DNA of 64,000 nucleotides. Source: Paenibacillus cymbidii. GTDB lineage: Bacteria; Bacillota; Bacilli; Paenibacillales; NBRC-103111. The notes under the pieces were generated by a model, which saw nothing but the letters and a program-made list of their open reading frames with translations, made no database searches and was not told the DNA's origin. The DNA lies in contig NZ_SHLX01000015.1 in NCBI RefSeq assembly GCF_004764705.1, forward strand, positions 124,001 to 188,000, in the 5' to 3' direction. A program made the position numbers and the translations under genes. This document shows, piece by piece, positions 16,210 through 25,283 of this stretch (the stretch's first letter is position 1; the number at the start of each line of letters is the position of its first letter).

Positions 16210-17247
16210 TCAATCCGCTTCGCGGGGCCGCGCCAGCGCCGTCGATTGCCTGACGATTAGCTCCGTCGCCAGCTTCTCCGGGGGCAGCGCTTCCTCCGTT
16301 CGGCCCGTACAGGCGAACAGCCGCTCCGCGGCGATCCGGCCCATCTCGAAAAAAGGCACGTGAACGGTCGTCAGCGGCGGGTCCGTCAACCGCGACGCAT
16401 CGGAGTCGTCGTATCCGGCAATGGCGATGTCGACGCCGGGCTTCACGCCAAGCTCGCGCAGCCCTTGCATCAGCCCGATCGCCATCCGGTCGTTGCCGGC
16501 AAATACCGCATCGACGGCCCCCCGCAGGCCGGCAATCGACCGCGCCGCGGCGAACCCGCTGGTGCGGCTGTAATTGCCTTCGAGCAGCAGCGATTCGTCG
16601 ATGGCCACGCCCGCTTCCGCCAGGGCGAGCCGGTATCCTTTCAGCCGGTCCCGGCTGTTCGAATAGGCGGCCTGGCCATTCAGGAAAGCGATGCGGCGGT
16701 GGCCGCAAGCGAGCAAATGCTTGACGAGCCGGTAGCTGCCGTCGACATGGTCGGCGTCCACCTCGTTCCATTGCTCGCCTTCGTAATGCTGATTGACGAG
16801 GCAGAACGGGTGTCCGCTGCGGGCGAGCGCCTGCAGCGCCTTGCGTTCGTCCGGCCGATCCGACGCGCCGAGCATGATGCAGCCGTCAACCTTCTGCGAT
16901 TTGTAGAGCGGCTCGTAATCCGTATCCTCGCTCGGCGAGCGGAACAGCAGCAGCAGATCGTGTCCGTTGTCCCGAACCGCCTCGCCGATCCCGCTCAATA
17001 TTTCGGAAAAGTAGTAGGTCGAGAACAGATGCACCTTCGGCACATAAGGCAGCACAACGCCGATCGTGCCGCTGACGCCGCGGGCGAACCGCTGGGCGAT
17101 GACGCTGGGCGTATACCCGAGCGCTTCGGCCGCTTCCAGCACGCGCCGGCGGGTCGACTCCTTCATCGGCGTGACGCCGTTGAATACGCGCGACACTGTC
17201 GCTTCGGATACGCCCGCGCTTTCGGCCACCTGTTTTCTCGTTCCCAT
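16210..17247 (-). CDS. LacI-family transcriptional repressor
   Basis: A 345-residue regulator. The N-terminal helix-turn-helix is RKQVAESAGVSEATVSRVFN (about residues 4-23), followed by the hinge helix region PSVIAQRFARGVSGTIGVVLP. The periplasmic-binding-like effector domain covers about 62-335, with DGCIMLGASDRP, HRRIAFLNGQ, FAGNDRMAIGLMQGL and VDIAIAGYDDSD as typical blocks. It has an AAGGAGGAG site before the ATG. It is transcribed with the operon; 132 bases separate it from the AraC gene upstream, so it may also have its own promoter. It probably senses a sugar handled by the adjacent enzymes. Confidence 0.92.
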   Translation of the reverse strand: MGTRKQVAESAGVSEATVSRVFNGVTPMKESTRRRVLEAAEALGYTPSVIAQRFARGVSGTIGVVLPYVPKVHLFSTYYFSEILSGIGEAVRDNGHDLLLLFRSPSEDTDYEPLYKSQKVDGCIMLGASDRPDERKALQALARSGHPFCLVNQHYEGEQWNEVDADHVDGSYRLVKHLLACGHRRIAFLNGQAAYSNSRDRLKGYRLALAEAGVAIDESLLLEGNYSRTSGFAAARSIAGLRGAVDAVFAGNDRMAIGLMQGLRELGVKPGVDIAIAGYDDSDASRLTDPPLTTVHVPFFEMGRIAAERLFACTGRTEEALPPEKLATELIVRQSTALARPREAD

Positions 17248-17379
17248 ACGTCTCCTCCTTTCCAGCCGGATGAACGACAGCGTTTCGACGCAACTTGTTC
17301 CGGCTTCGTTCCATCTTTATGTACACGCGTACATTTTCGCATTCGGACGGCGCCTTGTCAATCGTCTTTTTGCGTCCGC

Positions 17380-18225
17380 TTATCCAAGCTTGCGGTATTG
17401 CTCCGGCGTCAGCCCGACGATTTCCTTGAAATTGCGGCTGAAGTGCGACGGCTGCTTGAAGCCGACCCTCGCGCCGATTTCCGCCACGGGAAGCTCCTTG
17501 TTCAAATATAACAGCAGCTTCGCCTGGTTGATGCGGAACTGGTTCAAATAATGGAAAATCGTCATGCCGGTCAATTCCTTGAACAGCTTCATCATCCGCG
17601 TCGGATGCAAATGAATGCGGGCAGCCAAGGCGTCCATCGTCACTTCGTTCATATACTGGCTTTCCAGATAAGCGATGACGTCGTGAACGATTTTTTCTTT
17701 CTCCACGTACCTCCGTTTGGCGGGAACCGGCTCCTCCGTCTGCGCCGCACCCGCAAAGAGCAGCAAATCGATCACGGCCGTCTGCAGCCGCTCCTCCGGC
17801 AGCCGGCGGTAGCTGGCGATCCGCGCCAGCAGCTCCTCCGCCTCCCGGGCGTCGCGATCCGTCAAACGCAAGACCGCCGCGCCGGGGCCGGACAACAGCT
17901 GCAGCATCCGCGCGGCGCCGAACAAACGCAAGAGCGGCTGCACGACGGAAAATGCGAGCCGAAGCACCGTAAGCACGCATGTTGCGCCGCCGTCCGCCGC
18001 GTCCTCCAGCGCCGGCGGTTCGCCGGACGCGCCGACCAGCAGGTCCCCGGCTTTCAGCCGACCTTCCTCCGAAGAGCCGAACCGGAAACGGCACTCGCCG
18101 GCATGCAAATAGACGAGCGTGCAACCTTGACCGCCCGTCGTACTTTCGCCATCGCGATCCCCGATTGCCGTCCGGTGCCGCATCTGATGGACCATGCTTT
18201 GTCCCATCCGTTCCTCCGCTTTCAT
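17380..18225 (-). CDS. AraC-family transcriptional regulator
   Basis: A 281-residue regulator. The N-terminal half (about 1-165) resembles a cupin-like effector domain (YLHAGECRFRFG, GDLLVGAS). The C-terminal 100 residues hold both AraC helix-turn-helix motifs: VTMDALAARIHLHPTRMMKLF and LPVAEIGARVGFKQPSHFSR, ending with the typical GLTPEQYRKLG. The start codon overlaps the stop of the enolase-superfamily gene upstream as ATGA, so the two are translationally coupled. An Arg/Glu-rich patch follows the effector domain. Its recognition helices differ from those of the two membrane-bound AraC proteins in this window, so it should read other sites. Confidence 0.9.
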   Translation of the reverse strand: MKAEERMGQSMVHQMRHRTAIGDRDGESTTGGQGCTLVYLHAGECRFRFGSSEEGRLKAGDLLVGASGEPPALEDAADGGATCVLTVLRLAFSVVQPLLRLFGAARMLQLLSGPGAAVLRLTDRDAREAEELLARIASYRRLPEERLQTAVIDLLLFAGAAQTEEPVPAKRRYVEKEKIVHDVIAYLESQYMNEVTMDALAARIHLHPTRMMKLFKELTGMTIFHYLNQFRINQAKLLLYLNKELPVAEIGARVGFKQPSHFSRNFKEIVGLTPEQYRKLG

Positions 18226-19517
18226 TTCCGCCCGCCGTTTACGACTTCTTCGTAATGAGCGGCCCGATCGAAAATGCCTCCGCCCGTTTCATAAAACGCT
18301 TCGTCCAGGACGAACCTGCCGTTCCCGGTTGCCGTCCATGGCGCGTCCCCGCGCGGATGGTACCCGCGCATCCGTTCCCAATGCAAATAAAACTGCGCGC
18401 CGTTCGATTCCATTGCGCCCTCCGCCGAGCCGGACAATGGCTGGAGGCGCGCGGCCAAATTTTTGCACCAATCCGCAAGCAGCGGGTTGGCGGTCATGTC
18501 GCTGCAATAGGCGTCCACGCCGCGGGCATGGGCGGCGGCGGCGATGCGCAGGCTGACGCTCATCGTTTTGGCGGTGGGCATCAGGGCGACAACCGTATAG
18601 CCGAGGTCGATCCGATCCAGCAGCGACTGCACGCTCGCGACGCTTTCGTCGGCCGCCATCCGCACCGGCAAACCCGCTACCGAATCGAACCGTTCCGCGG
18701 GGAACGGTTCTTCGAACAGCACGATATGGCCGAGCGCGCCGATCCGATCGGCGTACTCGAACAGCCGCAGCAGCCGGTCGCGGCTGTCGTATCTGCCGTT
18801 GGCGTCGAGATAGTAGGCGATGCGGCCGTCCAGTTCGCCGTTGCCTGCGCTGGCGGTTGCCAGCCGATGTACCGCGGCCAGTCGGCGCATGTCCCAGGCA
18901 AGCATTTTATCCCGGTCGCCGTCCTGGTCCGGGTCGTGGCCCAGCTTGATTTTGTACGTGTAATGCCCTTGGCGGAGCAGCGCGGCGATCGCGTCCTCGG
19001 ACATGCCGTACGAGATCAGCGGCATGCATGCCAGCGCCCGCTGCCTGCCTTGCAGCGCAGGCTTAGCCTCTTCCGGAAGCAGTGCGTCGAATGTGCGCGC
19101 GCCGGTTGCGGCGGCGTGCAGCATCCATGCCGCATGGTCGATCGCGGCGAGCGCGCTCAGCGCAAATGTCGGCTTCAGCGCTTCGCCCGCCACCTTGCGG
19201 CCATAGGCGTACACCGGTGCGAACAGCTCGTCCAGCAGCTCCGGCGGCGTGCGAAACGTCAGGCCGCCGGCCAATTGCAGCGCGTGTCTCGTCAACTGGT
19301 GCATCAGCGTATTGCCGTGCAGCTCGCTGTAAGCGGCGAATACGCGCTCGTCCGACCACAGCACGCTTTGCACGCCGAGCCCGATCCCTTCCGCGCCGCC
19401 CGCGCGCAGCCTTACCACCGTCTGCCACAGCTCGGTCAAGTATGCACCCTTGAACCCGAGCGGCGCGGCAAGCAGCTCGCGCTCCACCGCCGCCGCTCCG
19501 TCCAATGTCATTCTCAT
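18222..19517 (-). CDS. Enolase-superfamily enzyme (mandelate racemase/muconate-lactonising-like), paralogue 2
   Basis: A 431-residue enzyme of the enolase superfamily, which abstracts an alpha proton from carboxylate substrates such as sugar acids. Expected residues are in order: the KxK motif in YKIKLG (K189, K191), the metal ligands in YYLDANGRYD (D238), LFEEPFP (E269 or E270) and AADES (D290), then ALMPTAKTMS with a Lys near 318. The N-terminal capping domain is present. It is about half identical by eye to the gene directly upstream, and the two overlap by ATGA, so they look like a tandem duplication kept under coupled translation. A sugar-acid dehydratase role is inferred from the family; this branch has an unusual long N-terminus and is not one I can name. 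Confidence 0.8.
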   Translation of the reverse strand: MRMTLDGAAAVERELLAAPLGFKGAYLTELWQTVVRLRAGGAEGIGLGVQSVLWSDERVFAAYSELHGNTLMHQLTRHALQLAGGLTFRTPPELLDELFAPVYAYGRKVAGEALKPTFALSALAAIDHAAWMLHAAATGARTFDALLPEEAKPALQGRQRALACMPLISYGMSEDAIAALLRQGHYTYKIKLGHDPDQDGDRDKMLAWDMRRLAAVHRLATASAGNGELDGRIAYYLDANGRYDSRDRLLRLFEYADRIGALGHIVLFEEPFPAERFDSVAGLPVRMAADESVASVQSLLDRIDLGYTVVALMPTAKTMSVSLRIAAAAHARGVDAYCSDMTANPLLADWCKNLAARLQPLSGSAEGAMESNGAQFYLHWERMRGYHPRGDAPWTATGNGRFVLDEAFYETGGGIFDRAAHYEEVVNGGRK

Positions 19518-20830
19518 TCCGGCACTGCCGCTCCTCCCGATTCCGCTACCCGGTCATAATGCTCGCTGGTCCGGAACACGCCGCCGCTCTGCGCGTAGAA
19601 ATCGCCGTCCAGCCGGAACACGCCGTCGTCGCCGGTTTGTGTCCAGGACGCGTCGCCCATCGGGTGGTACGACCGCATCGTTTGCCAGTGGCTGTAGTTC
19701 TGCGGGCCGTTCGATTCCAGCAGGCCGATGGCGAAGCCCGGAAGCGGCGCCAGACGGGCGGCCATGTTTTTGTTCCAGTCTACCATGAGCGGATTGACTG
19801 TCAAGTCGGCGCAGAAACAGGGGATGCCGCGCTCGTGCGCCAGCTTGGCGATTTTCAGGCTCATGGTTGTCGTTTTGGCGATCGGCTTCAGCGCAAACGC
19901 GCGGTAGCCCAGCGCAATTCGTTCGATGGCGTCGGCTTCGTCATGCACGCTTTCGTCCCCGACCATCGCTACCGGCAACCCGCTGACGTCCAGCTTGAGC
20001 TGCTCGGGGAACGGCTCCTCGAACAGCACGATCCGCTCCAGCGCGCCGATCCGGTCGGCATGCTCCAGCAGGCGCGCCACCCGGTCGATGCTGTCGTAGC
20101 GGCCGTTCGCGTCCATGTAGTAGGCGATGCGGCCGCTAGCCGTATAAGCGGTCGTACGTTCGCCCGCCACCCGGTGCACGAACGACAGCTGCCGCTTGTC
20201 CCATTCGAGCATCTTCTCCGGGTCGCCGTCCTTGTCCGGGTCGGCGCCGACTTTGATCTTGAGCACGAAGCTGCCGGCGTCCAGCATGCGCGTCAGTTCG
20301 TCTTCGGTCGTGCCGTAAGCGACGACCGGGATGCCCGCCACCGCCGTATGGCGATGCGCCAGCGCCGGGCGGTACGCTTCCGGCAGCATGGCGTCGAACG
20401 ACGCGGCGCCGGTTTCCGCCGCATACAGCAGCCAGGCGGCGTGATCGACGGCGACCAGCGAGTTCAGCGCAAATGTGAGCCGCAGCCGCTCGTTGCCGGT
20501 CACTTGTTTGCCATACGCGTAGACGCGAGGCAGCAGCTCGTTCTGCAGCTCGAACGGCGTCGCAAATGCAAGCCGCCGCGCCTCTTCGAGCGCAAACCGG
20601 GTCATCTCGCGCATATAGCGGTTGCCTGCAAGCTCCCCGACCGCCGCGAACACGTCCGGATCGGACCACAGAATGCTTTGCACCCCGAGTCCCGTCGCTT
20701 GCCGCCCGGACTCGCCGGTCAACCGGACGACGGATTGCCACAGCTCGGTCAAATAACCGCCTTTAAAACCGAACGGAGCCGCAAGCGGCTCCCGTTCGAC
20801 TCCTTGCGCGGCGCTAATGATTCGCATCAT
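19514..20830 (-). CDS. Enolase-superfamily enzyme (mandelate racemase/muconate-lactonising-like), paralogue 1
   Basis: A 438-residue paralogue of the next gene, with the same blocks: GFKGGYLTELWQSVVRL near the start, VLKIKVGADPDKDGD (KxK), YYMDANGRYD, LFEEPFPEQ, VGDES and ALKPIAKTTT. All expected metal and base residues are intact in both copies. The ATG at 20830 was chosen because AGGAGGT lies seven bases upstream; a GTG at 20839 falls inside that site. It follows the oxidoreductase gene by 12 bases and overlaps its paralogue by ATGA. Two intact coupled copies suggest a hetero-oligomer or two related substrates (for example epimers). Cell location is cytosolic. Confidence 0.8.
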   Translation of the reverse strand: MMRIISAAQGVEREPLAAPFGFKGGYLTELWQSVVRLTGESGRQATGLGVQSILWSDPDVFAAVGELAGNRYMREMTRFALEEARRLAFATPFELQNELLPRVYAYGKQVTGNERLRLTFALNSLVAVDHAAWLLYAAETGAASFDAMLPEAYRPALAHRHTAVAGIPVVAYGTTEDELTRMLDAGSFVLKIKVGADPDKDGDPEKMLEWDKRQLSFVHRVAGERTTAYTASGRIAYYMDANGRYDSIDRVARLLEHADRIGALERIVLFEEPFPEQLKLDVSGLPVAMVGDESVHDEADAIERIALGYRAFALKPIAKTTTMSLKIAKLAHERGIPCFCADLTVNPLMVDWNKNMAARLAPLPGFAIGLLESNGPQNYSHWQTMRSYHPMGDASWTQTGDDGVFRLDGDFYAQSGGVFRTSEHYDRVAESGGAAVPE

Positions 20831-20842
20831 GGGCCGCACCTC

Positions 20843-21760
20843 CTACAACGCGACGCGATTGCCGGTTTCGCGGCTTTCGTTGGCGGCTTCGATAAATCGC
20901 ATGATTTCAATGGTTTCATCGAACGCAAGCGGCGATACGCCGGTCTGGAACAGCGTCATCACCTGCTCGAGCAGGCTGGCGTAAAACGGCTTCATCTCCG
21001 GCAAGTAGGCGTTGATCGCTTGCACGCCTTTCTCGCGGTACAAGACGGCGCCGTAGCCGCCTGTGCCCTTGCCTTCCTTATGATTGCCGCGCACGGTGCC
21101 GACCCGGCCGTCCTTCCATACGCCAACGACAATGTCGCCGCCATCGGCGGTAACGGCGCTGACGTGCTGACAGCCCGGCCCGTAAATCGCGTACAGCGTT
21201 TCGACGCCGTGAATGCCGTAGAAGTAGTAGCCCGGGTTCGTCGGTTCAAGCGACATTGGCGTGTAGGCTTCTGCGCCGGTGACGGCCCCTTTGTCCGCTT
21301 CGGCCAGCCCGTTCAGCAGCGCTTCCGAATAGCGCAGCGACGAGGAGCTCATCACCGGCACATTGTATTGTTTGGCGATCGCCGCCAGCTCCCGCGCGTC
21401 CGCCGAACTGAGCACCATCGGCTTATCGATGAATACCGGCTTGCCGTAAGGCGCAACGCGGCGGAAATAATCGAGGTGCACCCGCCCGTCGACCGACTCG
21501 ATCATGATCGCGTCGACCGCTTCCGCCACCGCTTCGACCGAACCTTTGATGGCGACGCCGTATTTGTCCCGCAGGTCGTTCGTAAATCCTTCGACGCGGC
21601 TGTGGCTGACGAACAGGTCCGGCGATCCGCCCGGAAACGCGGCGGTTACCGTACCGCCGGGAACGTGATGCGGGTTGTCCGGGTTGTTGAGCAATTCGGC
21701 AAATGCGGTGACATGCGAGGTATCGAGCCCGATCAGGCCGATGGTCATTCGTTTCGTCAT
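20843..21760 (-). CDS. Gfo/Idh/MocA-family oxidoreductase (first gene of catabolic operon)
   Basis: A 305-residue member. The N-terminal Rossmann region reads TIGLIGLDTSHVTAFAELLN, where the usual GxGxxG is modified to GLDTSH, a feature of a short subgroup of this family. The hallmark is FIDKPMVLS (about 118) instead of EKPLA. The C-terminal domain contains YYFYGIHGVETLYAIYGPG near 185, with the catalytic-site His. The altered nucleotide loop means cofactor use should not be assumed. GGAGG lies before the ATG at 21760; the frame extends upstream to 21841 without a good start. The protein at 52087 has a related layout (DKPLA, YGIHALEAIYPIVGAG). Confidence 0.82.
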   Translation of the reverse strand: MTKRMTIGLIGLDTSHVTAFAELLNNPDNPHHVPGGTVTAAFPGGSPDLFVSHSRVEGFTNDLRDKYGVAIKGSVEAVAEAVDAIMIESVDGRVHLDYFRRVAPYGKPVFIDKPMVLSSADARELAAIAKQYNVPVMSSSSLRYSEALLNGLAEADKGAVTGAEAYTPMSLEPTNPGYYFYGIHGVETLYAIYGPGCQHVSAVTADGGDIVVGVWKDGRVGTVRGNHKEGKGTGGYGAVLYREKGVQAINAYLPEMKPFYASLLEQVMTLFQTGVSPLAFDETIEIMRFIEAANESRETGNRVAL

Positions 21761-21831
21761 GTTGGATCTCCTCCGATAAGCTATCAGTAGTGCGGCGGCG
21801 CAAGAGCCCGGCCGGTTTGACTTTCGCCCCC

Positions 21832-21840
21832 AGTATACCA
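21832..21840 (-). promoter_or_regulatory. Possible extended -10 promoter of the 21760-12999 operon
   Basis: On the minus strand TGGTATACT gives a TG-extended -10 (TATACT), about 70 bases upstream of the first gene. No good -35 is visible. A weak call, based on position and -10 only. Confidence 0.3.
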
Positions 21841-21930
21841 TACCGGACTTGCGTCTACTTATCGAATTCCATCCATTTTGCCCGATTGCTTATCGGATAA
21901 CAGTATTGTTGCAACTTGCACCTTTTTACA

Positions 21931-22686
21931 CTACAGCCTGCCGTACGCCTTGGCGTAACGAATCACCTTGCGCACAATCCGTTTATCGGGCAGGTGACGG
22001 AAAATGTACGGATCGGGCTTCGTGTTGACTTCGAAAATCCATGGCCGGAACGTGTGATCGACGCCGACGTCGATGCCGATCTCGCGGATGCCGGGGAACG
22101 ACGCCTGCAGCCGCCTGGCCACCTGTTTGCCCATCGTCCTCATCTCCTGGATGAGCAATTGCCGGTTCACCCGGCCGAGGTGCGGCGCAAGCAGCGTGTC
22201 GACCGGCATCGGGGTTCCGCCGCTATGATAGTTGGTCACCACTTTGCGCGGCGCGGCGACGCGGCCGATCAACGCCGTCGTTTCCCAATTTTTGTGCGGA
22301 TCGTGCTGCACCATGACGCGGACGTCGAACCTGCGGCCGTTGTATTTGAGCAGTTGGATGCCTTTTTGCACCAGGTAGCTTCTTCCGCGCGTGCGCTGCA
22401 GCAGGCTGCGGAACAGATCGTCGAATCGGGTGAACTCGCGCGCTTTCGTGCCGATTTGATAGCGATACAACTCCCCGGATGCACCCGTCCTGCGCTCAAC
22501 CCGCATAACGCCCTGGCCGAACGTGCCTACATCCGGCTTGACGTACACCATGCCGTATTCGTGCAGCATCTTTTCCAGCGACGACCGTGTCAGCCGCTTC
22601 GTGTTCGGCACATAGCTTGCGATTTCCTTTGCATGCAGCAGCGCCGCGGTTTTTTTCCACTTGCTTCCGATATACCTCGAACTCAT
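21931..22686 (-). CDS. YheC/YheD-family ATP-grasp spore coat-associated protein
   Basis: A 251-residue protein. It begins MSSRYIGSKWKKTAALL and continues with MVYVKPDVGTFGQGVMRV (about 46-63), YLVQKGIQLL, FDVRVMVQ (about 118) and IGIDVGVDHTFRPWIFEVNTKPD (about 200), the ATP-grasp metal and nucleotide segments seen in YheC/YheD proteins of spore formers. The length equals the single-domain members. The ATG at 22686 starts the conserved part; the frame extends upstream into the intergenic gap without a ribosome site. It follows the coat-type glycosyltransferase by 32 bases. The peptide or glycan it ligates is not known. Confidence 0.85.
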   Translation of the reverse strand: MSSRYIGSKWKKTAALLHAKEIASYVPNTKRLTRSSLEKMLHEYGMVYVKPDVGTFGQGVMRVERRTGASGELYRYQIGTKAREFTRFDDLFRSLLQRTRGRSYLVQKGIQLLKYNGRRFDVRVMVQHDPHKNWETTALIGRVAAPRKVVTNYHSGGTPMPVDTLLAPHLGRVNRQLLIQEMRTMGKQVARRLQASFPGIREIGIDVGVDHTFRPWIFEVNTKPDPYIFRHLPDKRIVRKVIRYAKAYGRL

Positions 22687-22718
22687 TTCGCTTTCCGCCT
22701 CTCTATACGTTGTCGCTT

Positions 22719-23867
22719 TTACGTCGCCTGCGTCATCCGCTGCGCCAGATGGCTCTCGTACAACGCGGCCAACCGATCGGCCGTTTGCTGCCAATCGAAC
22801 AGCGCCGCCGCGTCTTCTCTCGCTTGCGCTCCCAACTGCTCCCGCCACTGGCGGTCGGTCGCCAGCCGGACCAGCGTCGCCGCAAAACGGTCCGGCTTCG
22901 CATACTCCTCAATCAAACAGCCGTTTCGATCGTGAACGACAATTTCGCGGATACCGCCGTTGTCCGACGCCACGCACGGAATGCCGCACGCCATCGCCTC
23001 CACGTTCACCAGGCCGAATGCCTCGTGCTTCTGGGACGGGCAAACAAAACAATCCGCCGCCCGGTACACCCGGTGCATGCGGCCGTGCGGCACGACGCCG
23101 ACGAACCGTACGCCCGGACCCAGGCGCAGCTTTCGGGCCAGACGCACGAGCCGCGTTTTGTAGCCGCGCTGCTGCGCCCCGCCTGCCACAAGCAGCCGGG
23201 CGGACGGCACAACAAGTTTGACTTGGCGGAACGCGCGCAGCAGTACGGGAATGCCTTTGCGCGGGATGAGCCGTCCGGCGAAAGCGACGACGAACCGCCC
23301 CCGTACGCCGTACGCTTCCTGCAGTTTCGTTTTCTGCTGCGGCGTCGGCGGGGCGAAACGATCCAAATCGACGCCAAGGTGGACCTTGCGGATCACCTCG
23401 GCGAATTGGGGAAATCGCTCTTGCAGCCGCGCGCCAAGCGACATGCTGTTGACGACGATCAAGTCGGCGGACGCCATGCAGGAGGACGCGAGCAACGGCA
23501 CGATCATCGGCCGGGACACGTACGTAAGCGAATGCAGGAACAACGACACCGGCGTTGCGCCGAGGCGGTTCCGGATGAACGGTACGTAGCGCGGGCGGTT
23601 GTCGATCTGAATCCAGTCGGCGGGATGTTCCTGCAAATAGCGGGCGGCGCTTGCGATATAGGTTGCCGGCTTGCGGCCGGCCACGCGGACAATCGTCAAA
23701 TTGCCGTGTCGGCTGATCCGCGGATAACGCGGATGGCGGCGGCTGATGAGCGTCACGCGATGCCCGCCGGCAAGCCGTTCGGCGATCGCCAGCATGCATA
23801 TTTCGACCGAACCCCCGCCGAGCGGAGGAACGGGAATTTGTTCGGGCGCGATCATGGCGATGTGCAT
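22719..23867 (-). CDS. GT4-family glycosyltransferase, CotSA-like spore coat protein
   Basis: A 382-residue retaining glycosyltransferase of the GT-B fold. It begins MHIAMIAPEQIPVPPLGGGS (the acceptor-side Gly-rich loop). It contains FAGRLIPRKGIPVLLRAF near 195 and the nucleotide-sugar E-x7-E motif in KHEAFGLVNVEAMACGIP near 285. The similarity in plan to Bacillus CotSA and the adjacent YheC/D-like gene suggest work on the spore surface. The 271-base gap to the divergent ANT(6)-like gene holds its promoter region, where no confident sigma factor site was found. Soluble, without a membrane segment. Confidence 0.8.
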   Translation of the reverse strand: MHIAMIAPEQIPVPPLGGGSVEICMLAIAERLAGGHRVTLISRRHPRYPRISRHGNLTIVRVAGRKPATYIASAARYLQEHPADWIQIDNRPRYVPFIRNRLGATPVSLFLHSLTYVSRPMIVPLLASSCMASADLIVVNSMSLGARLQERFPQFAEVIRKVHLGVDLDRFAPPTPQQKTKLQEAYGVRGRFVVAFAGRLIPRKGIPVLLRAFRQVKLVVPSARLLVAGGAQQRGYKTRLVRLARKLRLGPGVRFVGVVPHGRMHRVYRAADCFVCPSQKHEAFGLVNVEAMACGIPCVASDNGGIREIVVHDRNGCLIEEYAKPDRFAATLVRLATDRQWREQLGAQAREDAAALFDWQQTADRLAALYESHLAQRMTQAT

Positions 23868-24138
23868 GCCGGCTACACTCCTCGGATTGGACTGCGGTCG
23901 GTTTCCTTACCACAATAGAATTTATAAGTTTCCGGGCGAAGCAGAAATGTCAAATCCTATTTGGCGATAAAACCTACCTCTAACCGCGGTCGCTCATCTT
24001 CGAAATGCCTCGATAGAGGTTTTCTCAACCAACACATCCTATGCGCTTGCACAGCGATTGGGTTGGGTGAATGTGGTAAAGTAGAAGAAGAGAAAGTGCT
24101 CTTATCAGAAAAGCGAATCGCCTGCGGAGGTGCCATAC

Positions 24139-25020
24139 ATGAGGATGAGGACAGAACAACAGATGCTCGATTTGATCGTAGGCTTCGCCAAGGAACGAGA
24201 TGACGTTCGCGCCGTCGTAATGAACGGCTCGCGGGTTGACCCGGACGCGCCGCGCGACACGTTCCAAGATTACGATATCGTTTATTTCGTCGACCAGGTG
24301 GCGGCATACGTGGACAATCGCGCGTGGATCAAAACGTTCGGCGAAATCATGATCATGCAGACGCCGGACGTGATGGAGGGCGGACAGTGGCCAAGCCTCG
24401 ACCACAAATTTACGTTTTTGCTGCAGTTTGCCGACGGCAACCGCATCGACCTGACGTTCTATGCGGCGCACCGCACGGACGGCTTGCGGCACGGCAGCCT
24501 GAGCGTCGTGCTGCTGGACAAGGCGGGCCTGCTGCCGGAGCTGCCGCCGCCCAACGGCAGCGATTACGCCACGGCGCCGCCGGGCGCGGAGCAGTTTGCG
24601 GGCTGCTGCAACGAATTTTGGTGGGTCAGCGCCTACGTTGCCAAAGGGCTGTGGCGGCGCGAGCTGTCGTATGCCAAGTACATGACCGATCATCCGGTGC
24701 GGGAAGCGCTGATGCGCATGCTGGAATGGCACATCGGCGTACGCTCCGGCTTCACGGCCAGTCCCGGCAAGCTGGGCAAATATTTCGAGCGGCGCCTGGA
24801 GCCGCGCTTGTGGCAAACGTTCGTGCTCACGTACGCGGATGCCGATTACGAGCGGATGTGGGACGCGTTGTTCGCGATGTGCGGCTTGTTCCGCGAAACG
24901 GCGGCTGAAGTGGCCGCATACTTCGGCTTCGAATACCCTTTCGAGGACGACCGCCGCGTGACGGCGCATCTGCAGCATGTGCGCGGGCTGCCCCGCGACG
25001 CGGAGCGCATGTATGAGTAA
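24139..25020 (+). CDS. Aminoglycoside 6-adenylyltransferase-like nucleotidyltransferase (ANT(6)/AadE/AadK type)
   Basis: A 293-residue soluble enzyme. It starts MRMRTEQQMLDLIVGFAKE, followed by AVVMNGSRVDPDAPRDTFQDYDIVYFV, where the G-S-R and D-x-D residues form the nucleotidyltransferase active site. RIDLTFY near 105 supplies the third acidic residue. A C-terminal helical domain (LSYAKYMTDHPVREALMRML and later) matches the ANT(6) fold of AadE/AadK, and length is normal (about 284-300). GGAGGTG lies 6 bases before the ATG at 24139. It stands alone, with no mobile element nearby and composition like its neighbours, so it looks like a resident chromosomal gene as in Bacillus aadK. Activity on streptomycin is plausible but unproven. 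Confidence 0.88.
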   Translation: MRMRTEQQMLDLIVGFAKERDDVRAVVMNGSRVDPDAPRDTFQDYDIVYFVDQVAAYVDNRAWIKTFGEIMIMQTPDVMEGGQWPSLDHKFTFLLQFADGNRIDLTFYAAHRTDGLRHGSLSVVLLDKAGLLPELPPPNGSDYATAPPGAEQFAGCCNEFWWVSAYVAKGLWRRELSYAKYMTDHPVREALMRMLEWHIGVRSGFTASPGKLGKYFERRLEPRLWQTFVLTYADADYERMWDALFAMCGLFRETAAEVAAYFGFEYPFEDDRRVTAHLQHVRGLPRDAERMYE

Positions 25021-25079
25021 AGCGGCGGCGGTGGCGCTGCTATGGTACGGAAGGGATAGCCTGCGGCCTCGCGGGGTGC

Positions 25080-25159
25080 GTTTAGCGCAGGTTTTCTGCG
25101 CTGCAGCTTCCGCCGCGGCCTCGGGCGGCGCGTTTAGCGCAGGTTTCCTGCGCTGCAGC
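25080..25159 (+). repeat. 52-bp-spaced GCGC palindromes, locus 2
   Basis: Two copies of GTTTAGCGCAGG followed by TTTCTGCGCTGCAGC, from 25080 and 25132, are exactly 52 bases apart. The flanks (GCGGCCTCG...) are repeated too. Each forms an AGCGCAG/CTGCGCT hairpin. The same family lies at 8635-8713. Confidence 0.7.
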
Positions 25160-25283
25160 GATCTTGTGAGAGCGAGAGTTCGGCCGATATTTCCAAATTG
25201 AGGAAATGTCATCATTCCTGGACCGCTACCCTGGAAATACATTTCACTCCACTGTGGTGCCGCCCCGGCGGCATGGGGGTCTG

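Noticed and set aside
24139..25020. Recently acquired resistance gene
   Set aside because: The ANT(6)-like gene has the same base composition as its neighbours and no mobile element, integron or second resistance gene nearby, so a resident gene is more likely.
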